From Salinicola halophilus (GTDB lineage: Bacteria > Pseudomonadota > Gammaproteobacteria > Pseudomonadales > Halomonadaceae), in contig NZ_PZJV01000008.1 of assembly GCF_003206155.1 (NCBI RefSeq), positions 1-64,000 of the forward strand: 64,000 bases of DNA, in the 5' to 3' direction. Of the stretch, positions 1 through 8,696 are shown one piece after another; the first letter of the stretch is position 1; the number at the start of each line of letters is the position of its first letter. Made by a program: the position numbers and the translations under genes. The notes under the pieces are model-generated. The model made no database searches. It was not told where the DNA came from and saw only the letters and a program-made list of their open reading frames with translations.

Positions 1-384
1 TACTTCACGCTAACCCCGAAAACCTGTCTCGGCGTCAGCGGATGCGTACTTTACGGACCCGCCGCCGACTTGGCAAGCGTTGATTCCAACTTTTCCTCCC
101 GATTTTCGATCGCCCACCGCTTAGCCCCGTCGTGCCGCCTTCTGTCGCCGGCAGGATGGGCGTTTTCCCCTGCCAGTCGCTTCTGGATATTCGCCCTCTA
201 TATAGGAAAGCGAAACGGACGGTAACGCCAAGGAAGCTCGCCGGCGGGCGCGCGAGCCTGCCTAGAACTCGTGTCGGAAGGGCCGATAGCGTTTGAGCAC
301 CTAGTGTCATGCATGAATTGAACCGGGGAGAGGCAGGTACGCAGCGACGCGCCTACTGAAACATCGCCACGAATGATCAACGTT
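1..384. other. Region without a convincing gene
   Basis: I see no supported gene here. Short open frames exist on both strands, but none has a good ribosome binding site or a recognisable protein. The stretch lies beyond the 3' end of the minus-strand carbonic-anhydrase-like gene, so it may hold the terminator of that gene or the flank of a gene outside the window. No clear hairpin with a T-run was found. Confidence 0.4.
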
Positions 385-921
385 CTACGCGTCGCCGTCG
401 CGATGCTGATCCTTCACTTTCACGTAGTTCGCCGCCGAATAGGCGAAGAACTCACGCTCCGAATCCTTGAGCTCGCGCAGCGGCTTCGCCGGATTGCCAC
501 CGTAGACGTAGCCGCTCGCAAGCGTCCGGCCCGGCGGCACCAGTGCGCCGGCGGCAACGATCACCTCTGGTTCGACGGTGACGCCGTCGAGCAGGATCGC
601 GCCCATGCCAATGAGCACGCGATCGGCAATGGTACAGCCATGGAGCATGGCCTTGTGCCCGACAGTGACCTCGTCACCGATGATCAGCGGAAAACCGCCG
701 GGATTGAAGTCGCTTGCATGGGTGACGTGCAGCACCGACCCATCCTGGATGCTGGTACGGGCACCGATGCGGATACGGTGAACGTCGCCGCGAATCACCG
801 CCATCGGCCACACGGAGCTGTCATCGCCGAGCGCAACATCCCCCAGCACGACACTGGTCTCGTCGACGAAGACCCGTTCGCCGAGGCTCGGGGTCACGCC
901 CTGGTAAGTTCGAATCGTCAT
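385..921 (-). CDS. Gamma-carbonic-anhydrase family protein (YrdA/CaiE type)
   Basis: This 178-residue protein has the left-handed beta-helix hexapeptide pattern of the gamma class of carbonic anhydrases. The N-terminus carries the family segment around VWPMAVIRGDVHRIRIG (residues about 37-53), followed by repeats such as IGDEVTVGHKAMLHGC with His and metal-ligand-type positions, and the C-terminal YGGNPAKPLREL. Family members bind Zn or Fe as trimers, and many YrdA-like ones have no proven anhydrase activity, so the reaction is uncertain. The ATG is preceded by GAGGTGGG at good spacing. It lies 22 bases downstream of the NSS carrier on the same strand and may be co-transcribed with it. Confidence 0.9.
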   Translation of the reverse strand: MTIRTYQGVTPSLGERVFVDETSVVLGDVALGDDSSVWPMAVIRGDVHRIRIGARTSIQDGSVLHVTHASDFNPGGFPLIIGDEVTVGHKAMLHGCTIADRVLIGMGAILLDGVTVEPEVIVAAGALVPPGRTLASGYVYGGNPAKPLRELKDSEREFFAYSAANYVKVKDQHRDGDA

Positions 922-943
922 GGTCCCACCTCGCAGTCGGGGT

Positions 944-2284
944 TCAGATCAGGCTCGACAGTAGCACGATCGCCGTCAACGGAATCGATACGTAGCGCAC
1001 CAGCGTTCGCCATATGACGAAACGACCGGGCGAGACGCCGAGCGCGGAAATGGCCGCCTCCTTCGGCATCCGCCAAACGGCGAAGATCGCGATCAGAAGC
1101 CCGCCGATCGGCAGAAAGATATCCGGCGGTACCGTCGTCACCAGCGCGAAGAAGTTCATGCCGACGAACCAGTGCACGTCCTTGAGCGACGAGAACGACA
1201 GCACCGAGAGCAGCCCCACCAGCCAGACCAGCGCACCGATCAGCGTGGCGGCTCGCCCGCGACGCCAACCGCGGCCGACCAGCATCGCCACCATCGGTTC
1301 GGCAAGGTTGATCGAGGAGGTCCAGGTCGCCACCAGCAGCAGCAGGAAGAACGCTCCCAGCCAGAGCTGTCCACCGGGTAGCCCGCTGAACGCGACCGGC
1401 AGCGTGACGAACATCAATCCCGGCCCTTCCGTGGGATCGAGACCGTGACTGAAGACCACCGAGAAAATCGCGATTCCCGAGAGCAGCGCCACGGCGATGT
1501 CCAGAAGCGCGACCGCGAAGACCGCCCTTGGCAGGCTCTGATCGTCCGGCATGTAGGCGCCATAGGCCATCAGCGCACAGGCTCCCACCGCCAGCGTGAA
1601 GAACGCATGCCCCATGGCGTTGAGCACCACGGTCAGATCGATCGCCGCCAGATCGGGAGTAAAGAGCCAGTGCATCGCCTCGCCGAACCCTGCGGTGGTC
1701 ACGGCATAGCCGCCGAGCACCAGCAGGATCAGATAGAGCAGCGGCATCATCACATTGTTGAGCTTCTCGAGGCCGCTGTTGATCCCCGCCGCGACCACCG
1801 ACATCGTCAGCAGCATGAACAGCGTATGGTTGAAGGTCATGCGCAGCGGATCGAGCAGGAAAGCCTCGAAGCCCGAACCGATCTGGGGTGCCGATCGGCC
1901 GACGAAGTCACCGTTGACGGCCCCCACCAGGTACTCGATCGACCACCCGGACACCACCGAATAGAAAGAGAGAATGAAGAAAGTGGTCATCGCGCCGAAC
2001 AGCCCCAGCCAGCGCCAGAGGGGACTCACCCCCGCCTCGTCGGCGAGAAAGGCGAGCGCCTGCATCGGACTTCGCCGCCCCGCCCGGCCGATCATGATCT
2101 CCGCCATCATCATGGGCAGCCCCAGCAGGGCGACGAAGACGACGTAGAGCAGCAGAAACGCGGCGCCCCCGTTCTCCCCGGTCATGTAGGGGAAGCGCCA
2201 GATGTTGCCGAGCCCCACCGCGGCGCCGGTCACGGCCAGAATGAAAGCACGGCGAGACTGCCAGCGCTCGAGGGTCTCGTTCAT
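944..2284 (-). CDS. Sodium-dependent transporter, NSS (SNF) family
   Basis: This 446-residue integral membrane protein of the neurotransmitter:sodium symporter family is expected in the inner membrane, importing an amino acid or similar solute with Na+. The N-terminus has the family signature WQSRRAFILAVTGAAVGLGN followed by WRFPYMTGENGG, which form the substrate and Na+ site of TM1 in LeuT-like carriers. About eleven hydrophobic segments follow, as in bacterial members. The substrate cannot be told from sequence. It diverges from prlC across a gap of about 180 bases that must hold both promoters. The Shine-Dalgarno sequence is weak. Confidence 0.92.
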   Translation of the reverse strand: MNETLERWQSRRAFILAVTGAAVGLGNIWRFPYMTGENGGAAFLLLYVVFVALLGLPMMMAEIMIGRAGRRSPMQALAFLADEAGVSPLWRWLGLFGAMTTFFILSFYSVVSGWSIEYLVGAVNGDFVGRSAPQIGSGFEAFLLDPLRMTFNHTLFMLLTMSVVAAGINSGLEKLNNVMMPLLYLILLVLGGYAVTTAGFGEAMHWLFTPDLAAIDLTVVLNAMGHAFFTLAVGACALMAYGAYMPDDQSLPRAVFAVALLDIAVALLSGIAIFSVVFSHGLDPTEGPGLMFVTLPVAFSGLPGGQLWLGAFFLLLLVATWTSSINLAEPMVAMLVGRGWRRGRAATLIGALVWLVGLLSVLSFSSLKDVHWFVGMNFFALVTTVPPDIFLPIGGLLIAIFAVWRMPKEAAISALGVSPGRFVIWRTLVRYVSIPLTAIVLLSSLI

Positions 2285-2468
2285 CGGTGGCGTCTCTCGT
2301 ATCGCAAGTGGATGAAGTCAGGGGCCATCGCCCGGAAGGTCGGCGCCCCGCGGCGCCGGCAGAGCCTAGCAGGGCGGGGTCGACCGGCCAATCCCGCGGC
2401 CGCGCATTGAAAGCGGGCGCGACCTCCCCCATCTAGAATGCACTTATTCGACTCGCCAAGAGGTGATC

Positions 2469-4520
2469 ATGTCGCACAACCCGCTGCTCGAACATCATAC
2501 GCTGCCGCCGTTCGAGACGATCCGTCCCGAGCACGTCGTGCCGGCGATCGAGACGATCATCACCGAGAACCGTCAGGCGATCGAGGCGCTGACCGCACAG
2601 CAGGAGGTCAGCTGGGCGACGCTGGCCGCGCCGCTCGAGGCGCTGGACGATCGACTATCGCAGGCCTTTTCCCCGGTCTCGCATCTCAATTCGGTCATGA
2701 ACAGCGACGCGCTACGCGAGGCCTATCAGCAGTGCCTGGCGATGCTCTCCGAATACAGCACCTGGGTGGGACAGAACACCGCCCTGTTCGCGGCATTCGA
2801 GCGTCTCAAGGCGAGCGACGAGTACGCCACCCTGGACGAAGGCCAGCGCAAGTCGATCGACGACACGCTGCGCAACTTCCGCCTCGCCGGCGTCGATCTG
2901 CCCGATGACAAGAAGCGTCGCTATGGCGAAATCCAAGCGCGCCTCTCCGAGCTCGGCAATACCTTCTCCAATCAGCTGCTCGACGCCACCCAGGCATGGG
3001 ACAAGTCGCTCGACGACGCATCGCGTCTCGACGGGTTGCCCGAGAGTGCCCTCGAGACACTCAAGGCGTACGCCGAGGCAAAGTCGCAGTCCGGCTATCG
3101 CATCACCCTCGATGTCCCGAGCTTTTTGCCGGTGATGACCTTCGCCGAGGATCGCGAGCTGCGCCGCGAGGTCTACACCGCCTTCGTCACCCGCGCCTCC
3201 GATCAGGGCCCCAACGCGGGTGACAACGACAACGCCCCGATCATCGAAGAGACGTTGACGCTGCGTCAGGAGCTCGCCGAGCTGCTCGGCTTCGCGACCT
3301 ACGCCGACTTCTCGCTGGAAACCAAGATGGCGGACTCGCCGCAGCAGGTGCTCGGCTTCCTCGACGACCTCGCCGAGCGTGCTCGCCCCCAAGCCCGCGA
3401 CGATGTCGAAGAGCTCAAGGCCTATGCCCGCGAAAGCCTGGGTCTGGAAACGCTCGAACCCTGGGACGTCGGCTACGTCAGTGAAAAACTGCGTCAGACG
3501 CGCTACGCCATCTCACAGGAGCAGCTTCGCCCCTATTTCCCGGCGCCGCGTGCGGTGGAAGGTCTGTTCCGGGTCGTCGGTCGGCTTTTCGGCGTCACCA
3601 TGGCCGAGAACCCCGAGGCGCCGCGTTACCATCCTGACGTGCGCTATTTCGAGGTCCTGGACGGTGGTCGTCCCATCGCCGGGTTCTATCTCGATCTCTA
3701 CGCGCGAGAAGGCAAGCGCGGCGGTGCCTGGATGGACGTCTGCCGGACCCGGCGTCTGCGTGAGGATGGCGAGCTGCAGCTGCCGGTGGCCTATCTCACC
3801 TGCAACTTCACCCCACCCGTGGGCGGCAAGCCGGCACTGCTCACCCACGAGGAAGTGCTGACGCTGTTCCACGAGTTCGGGCACGGCCTGCACCACATGC
3901 TCACCCGTCAGACGGTGGCCGATGTCTCCGGCATCAGCGGCGTGGCGTGGGACGCCGTGGAGCTGCCGAGCCAGTTCATGGAGAATTTCTGCTGGGAGCG
4001 CGAAGGGCTCGACCTGATCGCCGGCCACGTCGATACCGGCGAGAAGCTGCCCGACGAACTGTTGGAGAAACTGCAGGCCGCGCGCAACTTCCAGTCCGCC
4101 ATGCAGATGATGCGCCAGCTCGAGTTCTCGCTGTTCGACCTGCGGCTGCACCACGAGCTGAGCGCCCCCAACGCTGCCGACGTACAGGCACTGCTCGACG
4201 AGGTTCGTTCGCAGGTCTCGGTGGTGCCGAGCGTCGCCTTCAACCGCTTCCAGAACGGCTTCGGTCACATTTTCGCCGGCGGCTACGCAGCGGGCTACTA
4301 CAGCTACAAGTGGGCAGAGGTGCTCTCGGCGGATGCCTACAGCGCTTTCGAAGAGGCCGGCATCTTCGATGCCGAGACGGGCCAGCGCTTCCGCGAGGAG
4401 ATCTTGGAACGCGGCGGCTCCCGCGAGGCAGCGGCGCTCTTCGAAGCGTTCCGCGGCCGTGAACCGAGCATCGAACCGCTGCTGCGACATACGGGCATCG
4501 TTTCGAAGGACGCCGCCTAA
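2469..4520 (+). CDS. prlC: Oligopeptidase A (M3 metallopeptidase)
   Basis: This 683-residue cytoplasmic zinc metallopeptidase cleaves short peptides, including signal-peptide fragments. The M3 zinc site HEFGHGLHHML begins at about residue 468, matching the position in E. coli OpdA, and the N-terminus (NPLLEHHTLPPFETIRPEHV) is typical of the family. A GTG six bases upstream is in frame, but the ATG at 2469 follows AAGAGG at a proper distance and gives the conserved N-terminus, so I chose it. It is followed after 57 bases by the YheV-like gene, an arrangement common in pseudomonads and relatives, and both probably end at the hairpin near 4864. Confidence 0.97.
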   Translation: MSHNPLLEHHTLPPFETIRPEHVVPAIETIITENRQAIEALTAQQEVSWATLAAPLEALDDRLSQAFSPVSHLNSVMNSDALREAYQQCLAMLSEYSTWVGQNTALFAAFERLKASDEYATLDEGQRKSIDDTLRNFRLAGVDLPDDKKRRYGEIQARLSELGNTFSNQLLDATQAWDKSLDDASRLDGLPESALETLKAYAEAKSQSGYRITLDVPSFLPVMTFAEDRELRREVYTAFVTRASDQGPNAGDNDNAPIIEETLTLRQELAELLGFATYADFSLETKMADSPQQVLGFLDDLAERARPQARDDVEELKAYARESLGLETLEPWDVGYVSEKLRQTRYAISQEQLRPYFPAPRAVEGLFRVVGRLFGVTMAENPEAPRYHPDVRYFEVLDGGRPIAGFYLDLYAREGKRGGAWMDVCRTRRLREDGELQLPVAYLTCNFTPPVGGKPALLTHEEVLTLFHEFGHGLHHMLTRQTVADVSGISGVAWDAVELPSQFMENFCWEREGLDLIAGHVDTGEKLPDELLEKLQAARNFQSAMQMMRQLEFSLFDLRLHHELSAPNAADVQALLDEVRSQVSVVPSVAFNRFQNGFGHIFAGGYAAGYYSYKWAEVLSADAYSAFEEAGIFDAETGQRFREEILERGGSREAAALFEAFRGREPSIEPLLRHTGIVSKDAA

Positions 4521-4577
4521 CCCGCGACAGGCATCGGACGGGCGGCATGTCGCCGTTCGTCCGGCATCGAGGAGACC

Positions 4578-4835
4578 ATGACTCAGACCCCCAAACGTTT
4601 CATCGCCGGCGCGATCTGTCCGCGCTGCGCTGCCATGGATCGCGTACGCTCCTGGGAGCAGAACGGCATCCGCTACCGTGACTGTGTCAGCTGTGACTTC
4701 TTCGAACAGCTGCCGGTCGATGAAGAGACGGGCCAGGAGCTCCCGACCCGCGTCAACCGCGAGCGCGAGGCCAACCGGCCCGCCAGCGAGGAAATTTCTC
4801 CCGTCCGCATTCTCGACCCCAAACCCAAGCGCTGA
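4578..4835 (+). CDS. yheV: YheV-family putative zinc-ribbon protein
   Basis: This 85-residue protein has two CxxC pairs (ICPRC at about residues 13-17 and DCVSCDF at about 34-40) that would bind one zinc ion, with a charged Arg/Glu-rich tail. The function of the family is unknown. The start follows GAGGAG with six bases of spacing. It is the second gene of a prlC unit closed by a strong terminator. Confidence 0.88.
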   Translation: MTQTPKRFIAGAICPRCAAMDRVRSWEQNGIRYRDCVSCDFFEQLPVDEETGQELPTRVNREREANRPASEEISPVRILDPKPKR

Positions 4836-4863
4836 GATCGGTACGCGGCGCCGACACATGGCC

Positions 4864-4910
4864 CAGAAAAACGGCGGCGACCCCTCACGGGATTCACCGC
4901 CGTTTTTCTG
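4864..4910. terminator. Bidirectional rho-independent terminator
   Basis: A perfect 14-base-pair stem pairs CAGAAAAACGGCGG (4864-4877) with CCGCCGTTTTTCTG (4897-4910) around a 19-base loop. A-run and T-run flanks lie inside the stem, so it can work for prlC-yheV on the plus strand and for the convergent HAD gene on the minus strand. Confidence 0.9.
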
Positions 4911-4940
4911 AGCCTCTTCCTCTTTTAGGCTTCTCCCTTC

Positions 4941-5609
4941 TCAGACTTCCTCGGCCACGACTCGGCGCATCAACCGCTCGAGGTCGTCGTCGTACCAGTC
5001 AGGCACGCCCTCCAGTTGGGGATCCATCGCCTTGCCGGGGCGCGCAATGAAGGCGGTCTTCATGCCGGCGGCGTTGGCGCCCAGCAGATCCCAGCCGTGG
5101 GCGGCGATCATCACCATCTCCTCGGCCGTGACCGACCAGTGATCCGCCGCGTGCCGATACGGCGCCGGCGCCGGCTTGTAGCGCGAGACACTCTCGACGC
5201 TCAACACGGCATCGAAGTGTTCGATCAGCCCGGCACGCGTCAGCTGGCCCTGCGCGGCGTCGAGTGCACTGTTGGTGAGCGCGGTCAGCGTGTGACCTTT
5301 CCGTTTGAGCATGGCAAGGGTATCGGCGGCGCCGGCGTGGGCCGGCATCGTCAGCACGCGTTCGACCAGCTCCTCCTCGTCCGCCGAGGTCACTTCGACG
5401 CCCTGAGTGGCGCCAAGCTGGCGTAGTGCGCGCTTGGCGAGCGTCGCAAAAGGCTCGAAACGGTCGATCAGCGTGGTGGTCATCCACTCTTCCTGGAGCG
5501 TGAGAAACCACATCGGCCGGAACGCTTCGTCGCCGAACAGTCGCGAGAAAAGCGGGTTGAGCGCTGCGGTATCGAGCAGCGTTTCATTGACGTCAAATAC
5601 CAGATGCAT
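4941..5609 (-). CDS. HAD hydrolase, type II haloacid dehalogenase-like
   Basis: This 222-residue protein starts with MHLVFDVNETLLD, whose first Asp is the HAD nucleophile in the form typical of 2-haloacid dehalogenase type II. Motif II appears as LTNSALD, motif III as the Lys in RYKPAPAPY, and motif IV near MIAAHGWDLLGAN. These place it with (S)-2-haloacid dehalogenases, though many such proteins act on unknown substrates. The frame is open further upstream, but the ATG at 5609 follows GAGG and begins exactly at the conserved domain. It converges on prlC-yheV. Confidence 0.88.
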   Translation of the reverse strand: MHLVFDVNETLLDTAALNPLFSRLFGDEAFRPMWFLTLQEEWMTTTLIDRFEPFATLAKRALRQLGATQGVEVTSADEEELVERVLTMPAHAGAADTLAMLKRKGHTLTALTNSALDAAQGQLTRAGLIEHFDAVLSVESVSRYKPAPAPYRHAADHWSVTAEEMVMIAAHGWDLLGANAAGMKTAFIARPGKAMDPQLEGVPDWYDDDLERLMRRVVAEEV

Positions 5610-5835
5610 CGTCCTCGACTCCCTGTCGATCCATGGGTCATCGACACCCCTTGGCGTGTCGATCCTGAAGGCCTCCAGTGTAGTCGGCACGCTGTCTATT
5701 CGTTGGACGACTCGCGTCTGGCATCGCGGCGAACGCGCTTTTGTTCACTCACTGGCCTGATCCACGCGAGGCGCTCGCGCCGATCGATGAGACAGCGGTT
5801 CGTCTCAGGGGCGGGGTGCCGACCGGCGTTGGAGC

Positions 5836-6507
5836 TCAGCGCCAGAGAGTCAGCGATTGCACCAACACATCGCGCAGCACGCTGAACGAGGGCAGCCAGG
5901 CAAAGAGGTGAACCGACGTGAGTATCAGCATCAGCGTGCTGCCGGGGGCGTGCCAGTCGAAAGGCTTGAGCGCAGTGCCGAAGGAGCGCTTGAGACGCGC
6001 GCCGGTGAGATCGACGCTGTAGAGCTCATCGAGGGTGAGATGGATGAGAAAGCCGAGTGTCAGCGCCAGACCGTGGAGCCAGGCGAGAGACGCCGGCTGA
6101 TCCAGCAGCGTAAAGCTCGCAGCCGTCGCCCCCAGTCCGCTCAACGCCGCGGCCAGCAGAGAGTGCCAGAGCCCGCGGTGAACGGTGAAACGCGCAAAGA
6201 CCGCGCTCGCCACGTAGCGCACGCCCAGATAGGCGCCACCACAGGCGGCAAACAACATGGCAGGCGTCACGCGGTGCTGGAACACCATCACCGTCATCAC
6301 CACGGCGATCAGCGCGAGTATCTGAAAGATCAGCCGCACGGCCCGGGAGTTGTCGGCGTCGATGTCGGGAAGAATGCCGCCGAAGGCGATGAGTCCGGCG
6401 ATGGCACAGGCCTGCCAGAGCCCATACAGCGACGCCTGCCATCCCGCCTGGGAGACGAGAAGACCGCCGACGCTGGCGACTCCGAAGTGCGTGCGAAAAT
6501 TGGCCAT
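5836..6507 (-). CDS. YdjM-like membrane-bound metal-dependent hydrolase
   Basis: This 223-residue membrane protein carries the pattern of the YdjM/DUF457 family. It has an early NFRTHFGVASVGG segment, ILPDIDADNSRAVR (the Asp cluster of a putative metal site, at about residues 45-58), HRGLWHSLLAA and a late HLTLDELYSVD. About five hydrophobic segments are visible. The annotation as a hydrolase is from family similarity; no reaction is established. I chose the ATG at 6507 over an upstream TTG because it begins at the conserved N-terminus. The Shine-Dalgarno sequence is weak. Confidence 0.82.
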   Translation of the reverse strand: MANFRTHFGVASVGGLLVSQAGWQASLYGLWQACAIAGLIAFGGILPDIDADNSRAVRLIFQILALIAVVMTVMVFQHRVTPAMLFAACGGAYLGVRYVASAVFARFTVHRGLWHSLLAAALSGLGATAASFTLLDQPASLAWLHGLALTLGFLIHLTLDELYSVDLTGARLKRSFGTALKPFDWHAPGSTLMLILTSVHLFAWLPSFSVLRDVLVQSLTLWR

Positions 6508-6630
6508 CGGCGCCAACGCCCCATAACTGGATAAATCAACAGATTATGCGGCCTGCGACTCATGGAAAACAATAGCTTAGCGGGAACATTCTGAGCGGCG
6601 ACGGCCGTCGAATCATCGAGGGCGGCGCCA

Positions 6631-6662
6631 GAAACGAAACGGCCCCGTCAAAGACGGGGCCG
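6631..6662 (-). terminator. Rho-independent terminator of sodC
   Basis: A perfect ten-base-pair stem (CGGCCCCGTC at 6640-6649, GACGGGGCCG at 6653-6662) with a three-base loop is followed on the minus strand by TTTCGTTTC. It lies 28 bases past the sodC stop codon. Confidence 0.9.
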
Positions 6663-6690
6663 CAGTACCTGCCATTTTGGCAATCCGGTG

Positions 6691-7233
6691 TCAGGCGCTC
6701 TCACCCGACTCGATCACACCGCAGGCGACGCGGCTGCCACCACCGCCGAGTTTGGGCTCGTCGGAGTAGTTGTCACCCCCTTCGTGCACGATGAAGGCAT
6801 GCCCGGCGAGATCTTCTTCGCTCAGTCGCGGCGCCAGCACCGGCGTCGTGGCATTGCCCTCGTCGTCGACCATCAGGGCGGGCAGGTCACCCAGATGACC
6901 TTCGTCGCTGTAGGGGCCCTGGTGTGTCTCGGTGCTCTCGGGGTCGAAGTGACCGCCAGCTGCGCCCGCCGGCGTTGTCTCGCCATCGCTGTCGCTGGGT
7001 TCGCAGCTCGCGTTGGCGTGCATGTGGAAACCATGGATGCCGGCATCGAGCCCGGCCAGGTCCGGCGTCAGCAGCAGGCCATGTTCGGTGTCTTCGGCCA
7101 TGACCGTACCCACGCTGTCGCCGACGCCGTCCTTCGAGACGCTGTGCATCTCGACGGTCGTTTCCGCCTGCGCCAGTCCGGATACCGCCAGCAGCAGTCC
7201 TGCGCCAAGTCCCATCAGTCCGTTGCGTTGCAT
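6691..7233 (-). CDS. sodC: Periplasmic Cu/Zn superoxide dismutase
   Basis: This 180-residue protein has an N-terminal signal peptide (MQRNGLMGLGAGLLLAVSGL, cut after AQA) and the Cu/Zn-SOD fold. The copper ligands sit in GFHMHANASCE, the zinc loop region around GGHFDPE, a further copper His in AFIVHEGGDNY, and the second disulfide Cys in RVACGVIE. It removes superoxide in the periplasm. The start at 7233 follows GGAGAG at good spacing and gives a proper signal peptide; the frame remains open for 14 codons upstream. It is a single gene with its own terminator. Confidence 0.95.
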   Translation of the reverse strand: MQRNGLMGLGAGLLLAVSGLAQAETTVEMHSVSKDGVGDSVGTVMAEDTEHGLLLTPDLAGLDAGIHGFHMHANASCEPSDSDGETTPAGAAGGHFDPESTETHQGPYSDEGHLGDLPALMVDDEGNATTPVLAPRLSEEDLAGHAFIVHEGGDNYSDEPKLGGGGSRVACGVIESGESA

Positions 7234-7429
7234 ATGCTCTCTCCGTGCGTGAGTGTCATGTTTCAACGTAGTCAAACAACGCCGCCGATGCGATGAGATA
7301 TCGATGCGCTCCGCGCCAACCGGGTGCGATCAGCGAATGGCAATGGCAGCGGCGTCAGAGGCGACACACTCAGACATCGCCGGGTTGAACGTCCACGACT
7401 GCCATCGGTTCGCTGACCTAGCGGCACGA

Positions 7430-8416
7430 CTACGCGACCGCATCACCCCGGCAGTCGCCGCCGGTCAGACAGTGGCGCGTCTCGACCTGTAGCGTGGCGT
7501 GCTCGATGCCGAAGCGTTCGTGAAGCACGGCATAGGCCGCCGTGGTGACGGCGTCGTGCCGACCTGCCGCCCCGATGACCAGATGCGCGCTCAACAGCGG
7601 CGCCTGCGGCGTCAGGCCCCAGACGTGCATGTCATGAAGGCTCTCGACCCCATCGACGGCGAGCAGGGCCAGGCGAATCTCGTCGGTGTCGACCCCCTCG
7701 GGCGTGCCTTCCAGCAGGGTATGGGCGGAGCGGCGCAGGATCGTCCAGGCCGCGCGCAGAATCAGCGCGGCGGCCAGCATCGACAGCAGCGGGTCGATCG
7801 GTGTCCATCCCGTCAGCAGTATCACCACGGAGGCGACGATGGCGGCGACCGAGCCCAGTAGATCGCCCAGTACATGAAGCAGCGCGCCGCGCAGGTTGAG
7901 ATTCTCGTGATCGCCGCCGTGAAGAATCTTGAACACCACGAGATTGACCACGAGCCCGAGCACGGCCACCGCCATCATCGGGGCCGCCATGACCTCGACC
8001 GGCTCGGTGAAACGTTGAATGGCAGCGACCACGATCCAGCCAGCAATGGCGAACAGCATCAGGCCGTTGACGAAGGCCGCCAGCACCTGAAAGCGCTGAT
8101 AGCCGAACGTCCGCCGGCCGTCCGGCGACTTCTCGCCCATCGTGAAAGCGGCCAGTGCCAGTGCCAGGGAAAAACTGTCGCTGAACATGTGCCCCGCATC
8201 GGCCAATAGCGCCAGCGACCCCGAGACGACGCCGCCGACCACCTCCGCCAGCATGAAGCCTGCCGTCAGCAGCATGGCGAACTTGACCCGTCGTGCGCTG
8301 TCGGCGGTTACCGTGGGGACGTGAGAATGCGAATGGTCGTGGTCGTGGTCGTGGTCGTGAGAAGCATGTGAGTGGCCATGCGCCGGGTGCGGCTCAGAAG
8401 CGTGGGGTGAGGACAT
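7430..8416 (-). CDS. Cation diffusion facilitator (CDF) metal exporter
   Basis: This inner-membrane exporter of about 328 residues is of the CzcD/ZitB type and is likely to expel Zn2+ or similar divalent metals in exchange for protons. The N-terminal 35 residues are packed with His-Asp and His-Ser pairs, a metal-binding arm. Six membrane segments follow, with the HMFSDSFSLALA site in TM2 (HxxxD) and ILLTGWTPIDPLLSM in TM5 supplying the transport-site residues. The C-terminal cytoplasmic domain carries the DMHVWGLTP segment typical of the family. The start is uncertain: ATG at 8416 fits the His-rich N-terminus, but another ATG lies ten codons upstream. Confidence 0.93.
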   Translation of the reverse strand: MSSPHASEPHPAHGHSHASHDHDHDHDHSHSHVPTVTADSARRVKFAMLLTAGFMLAEVVGGVVSGSLALLADAGHMFSDSFSLALALAAFTMGEKSPDGRRTFGYQRFQVLAAFVNGLMLFAIAGWIVVAAIQRFTEPVEVMAAPMMAVAVLGLVVNLVVFKILHGGDHENLNLRGALLHVLGDLLGSVAAIVASVVILLTGWTPIDPLLSMLAAALILRAAWTILRRSAHTLLEGTPEGVDTDEIRLALLAVDGVESLHDMHVWGLTPQAPLLSAHLVIGAAGRHDAVTTAAYAVLHERFGIEHATLQVETRHCLTGGDCRGDAVA

Positions 8417-8489
8417 GATGGGCGTCCGATGAAAGTGTCGTGCCATGGTAGACCACACTCTCGACGCTATTGTATTACGTCGACGGCGG

Positions 8490-8618
8490 CTAGCCGCGCT
8501 GGCGCCAGAGATCCCACGCGATGCCGCAGGCGATTCCTGCGCCGATGCCCAGCGCCCATTCGGCCGTTGCCGCCCAGACGCCAAGCCCCACGATGATACC
8601 GATCAGCGATCCCTGCAT
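8490..8618 (-). CDS. Small hydrophobic protein, 42 residues
   Basis: This short frame starts with ATG behind AAGGAG (spacing about nine) and encodes a peptide with a hydrophobic, Gly/Ala-rich core (residues about 4-36) and a basic end (WRQRG), so a membrane peptide is likely. I do not recognise the family. It lies 73 bases upstream of the CDF exporter on the same strand and could be expressed with it. It could also be a chance frame, but the ribosome binding site and the amphipathic end favour a real gene. Confidence 0.5.
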   Translation of the reverse strand: MQGSLIGIIVGLGVWAATAEWALGIGAGIACGIAWDLWRQRG

Positions 8619-8696
8619 GATGTCGCGCTCCTTTTTCCATCCCGCATGATCTTGTCGCTCAATACCAGGCGCCTGCCCGAAGCCGAATCGTAGCAC

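Noticed and set aside
3513-4859. Long minus-strand open frame opposite prlC
   Set aside because: Shadow of prlC and yheV, with no family resemblance.
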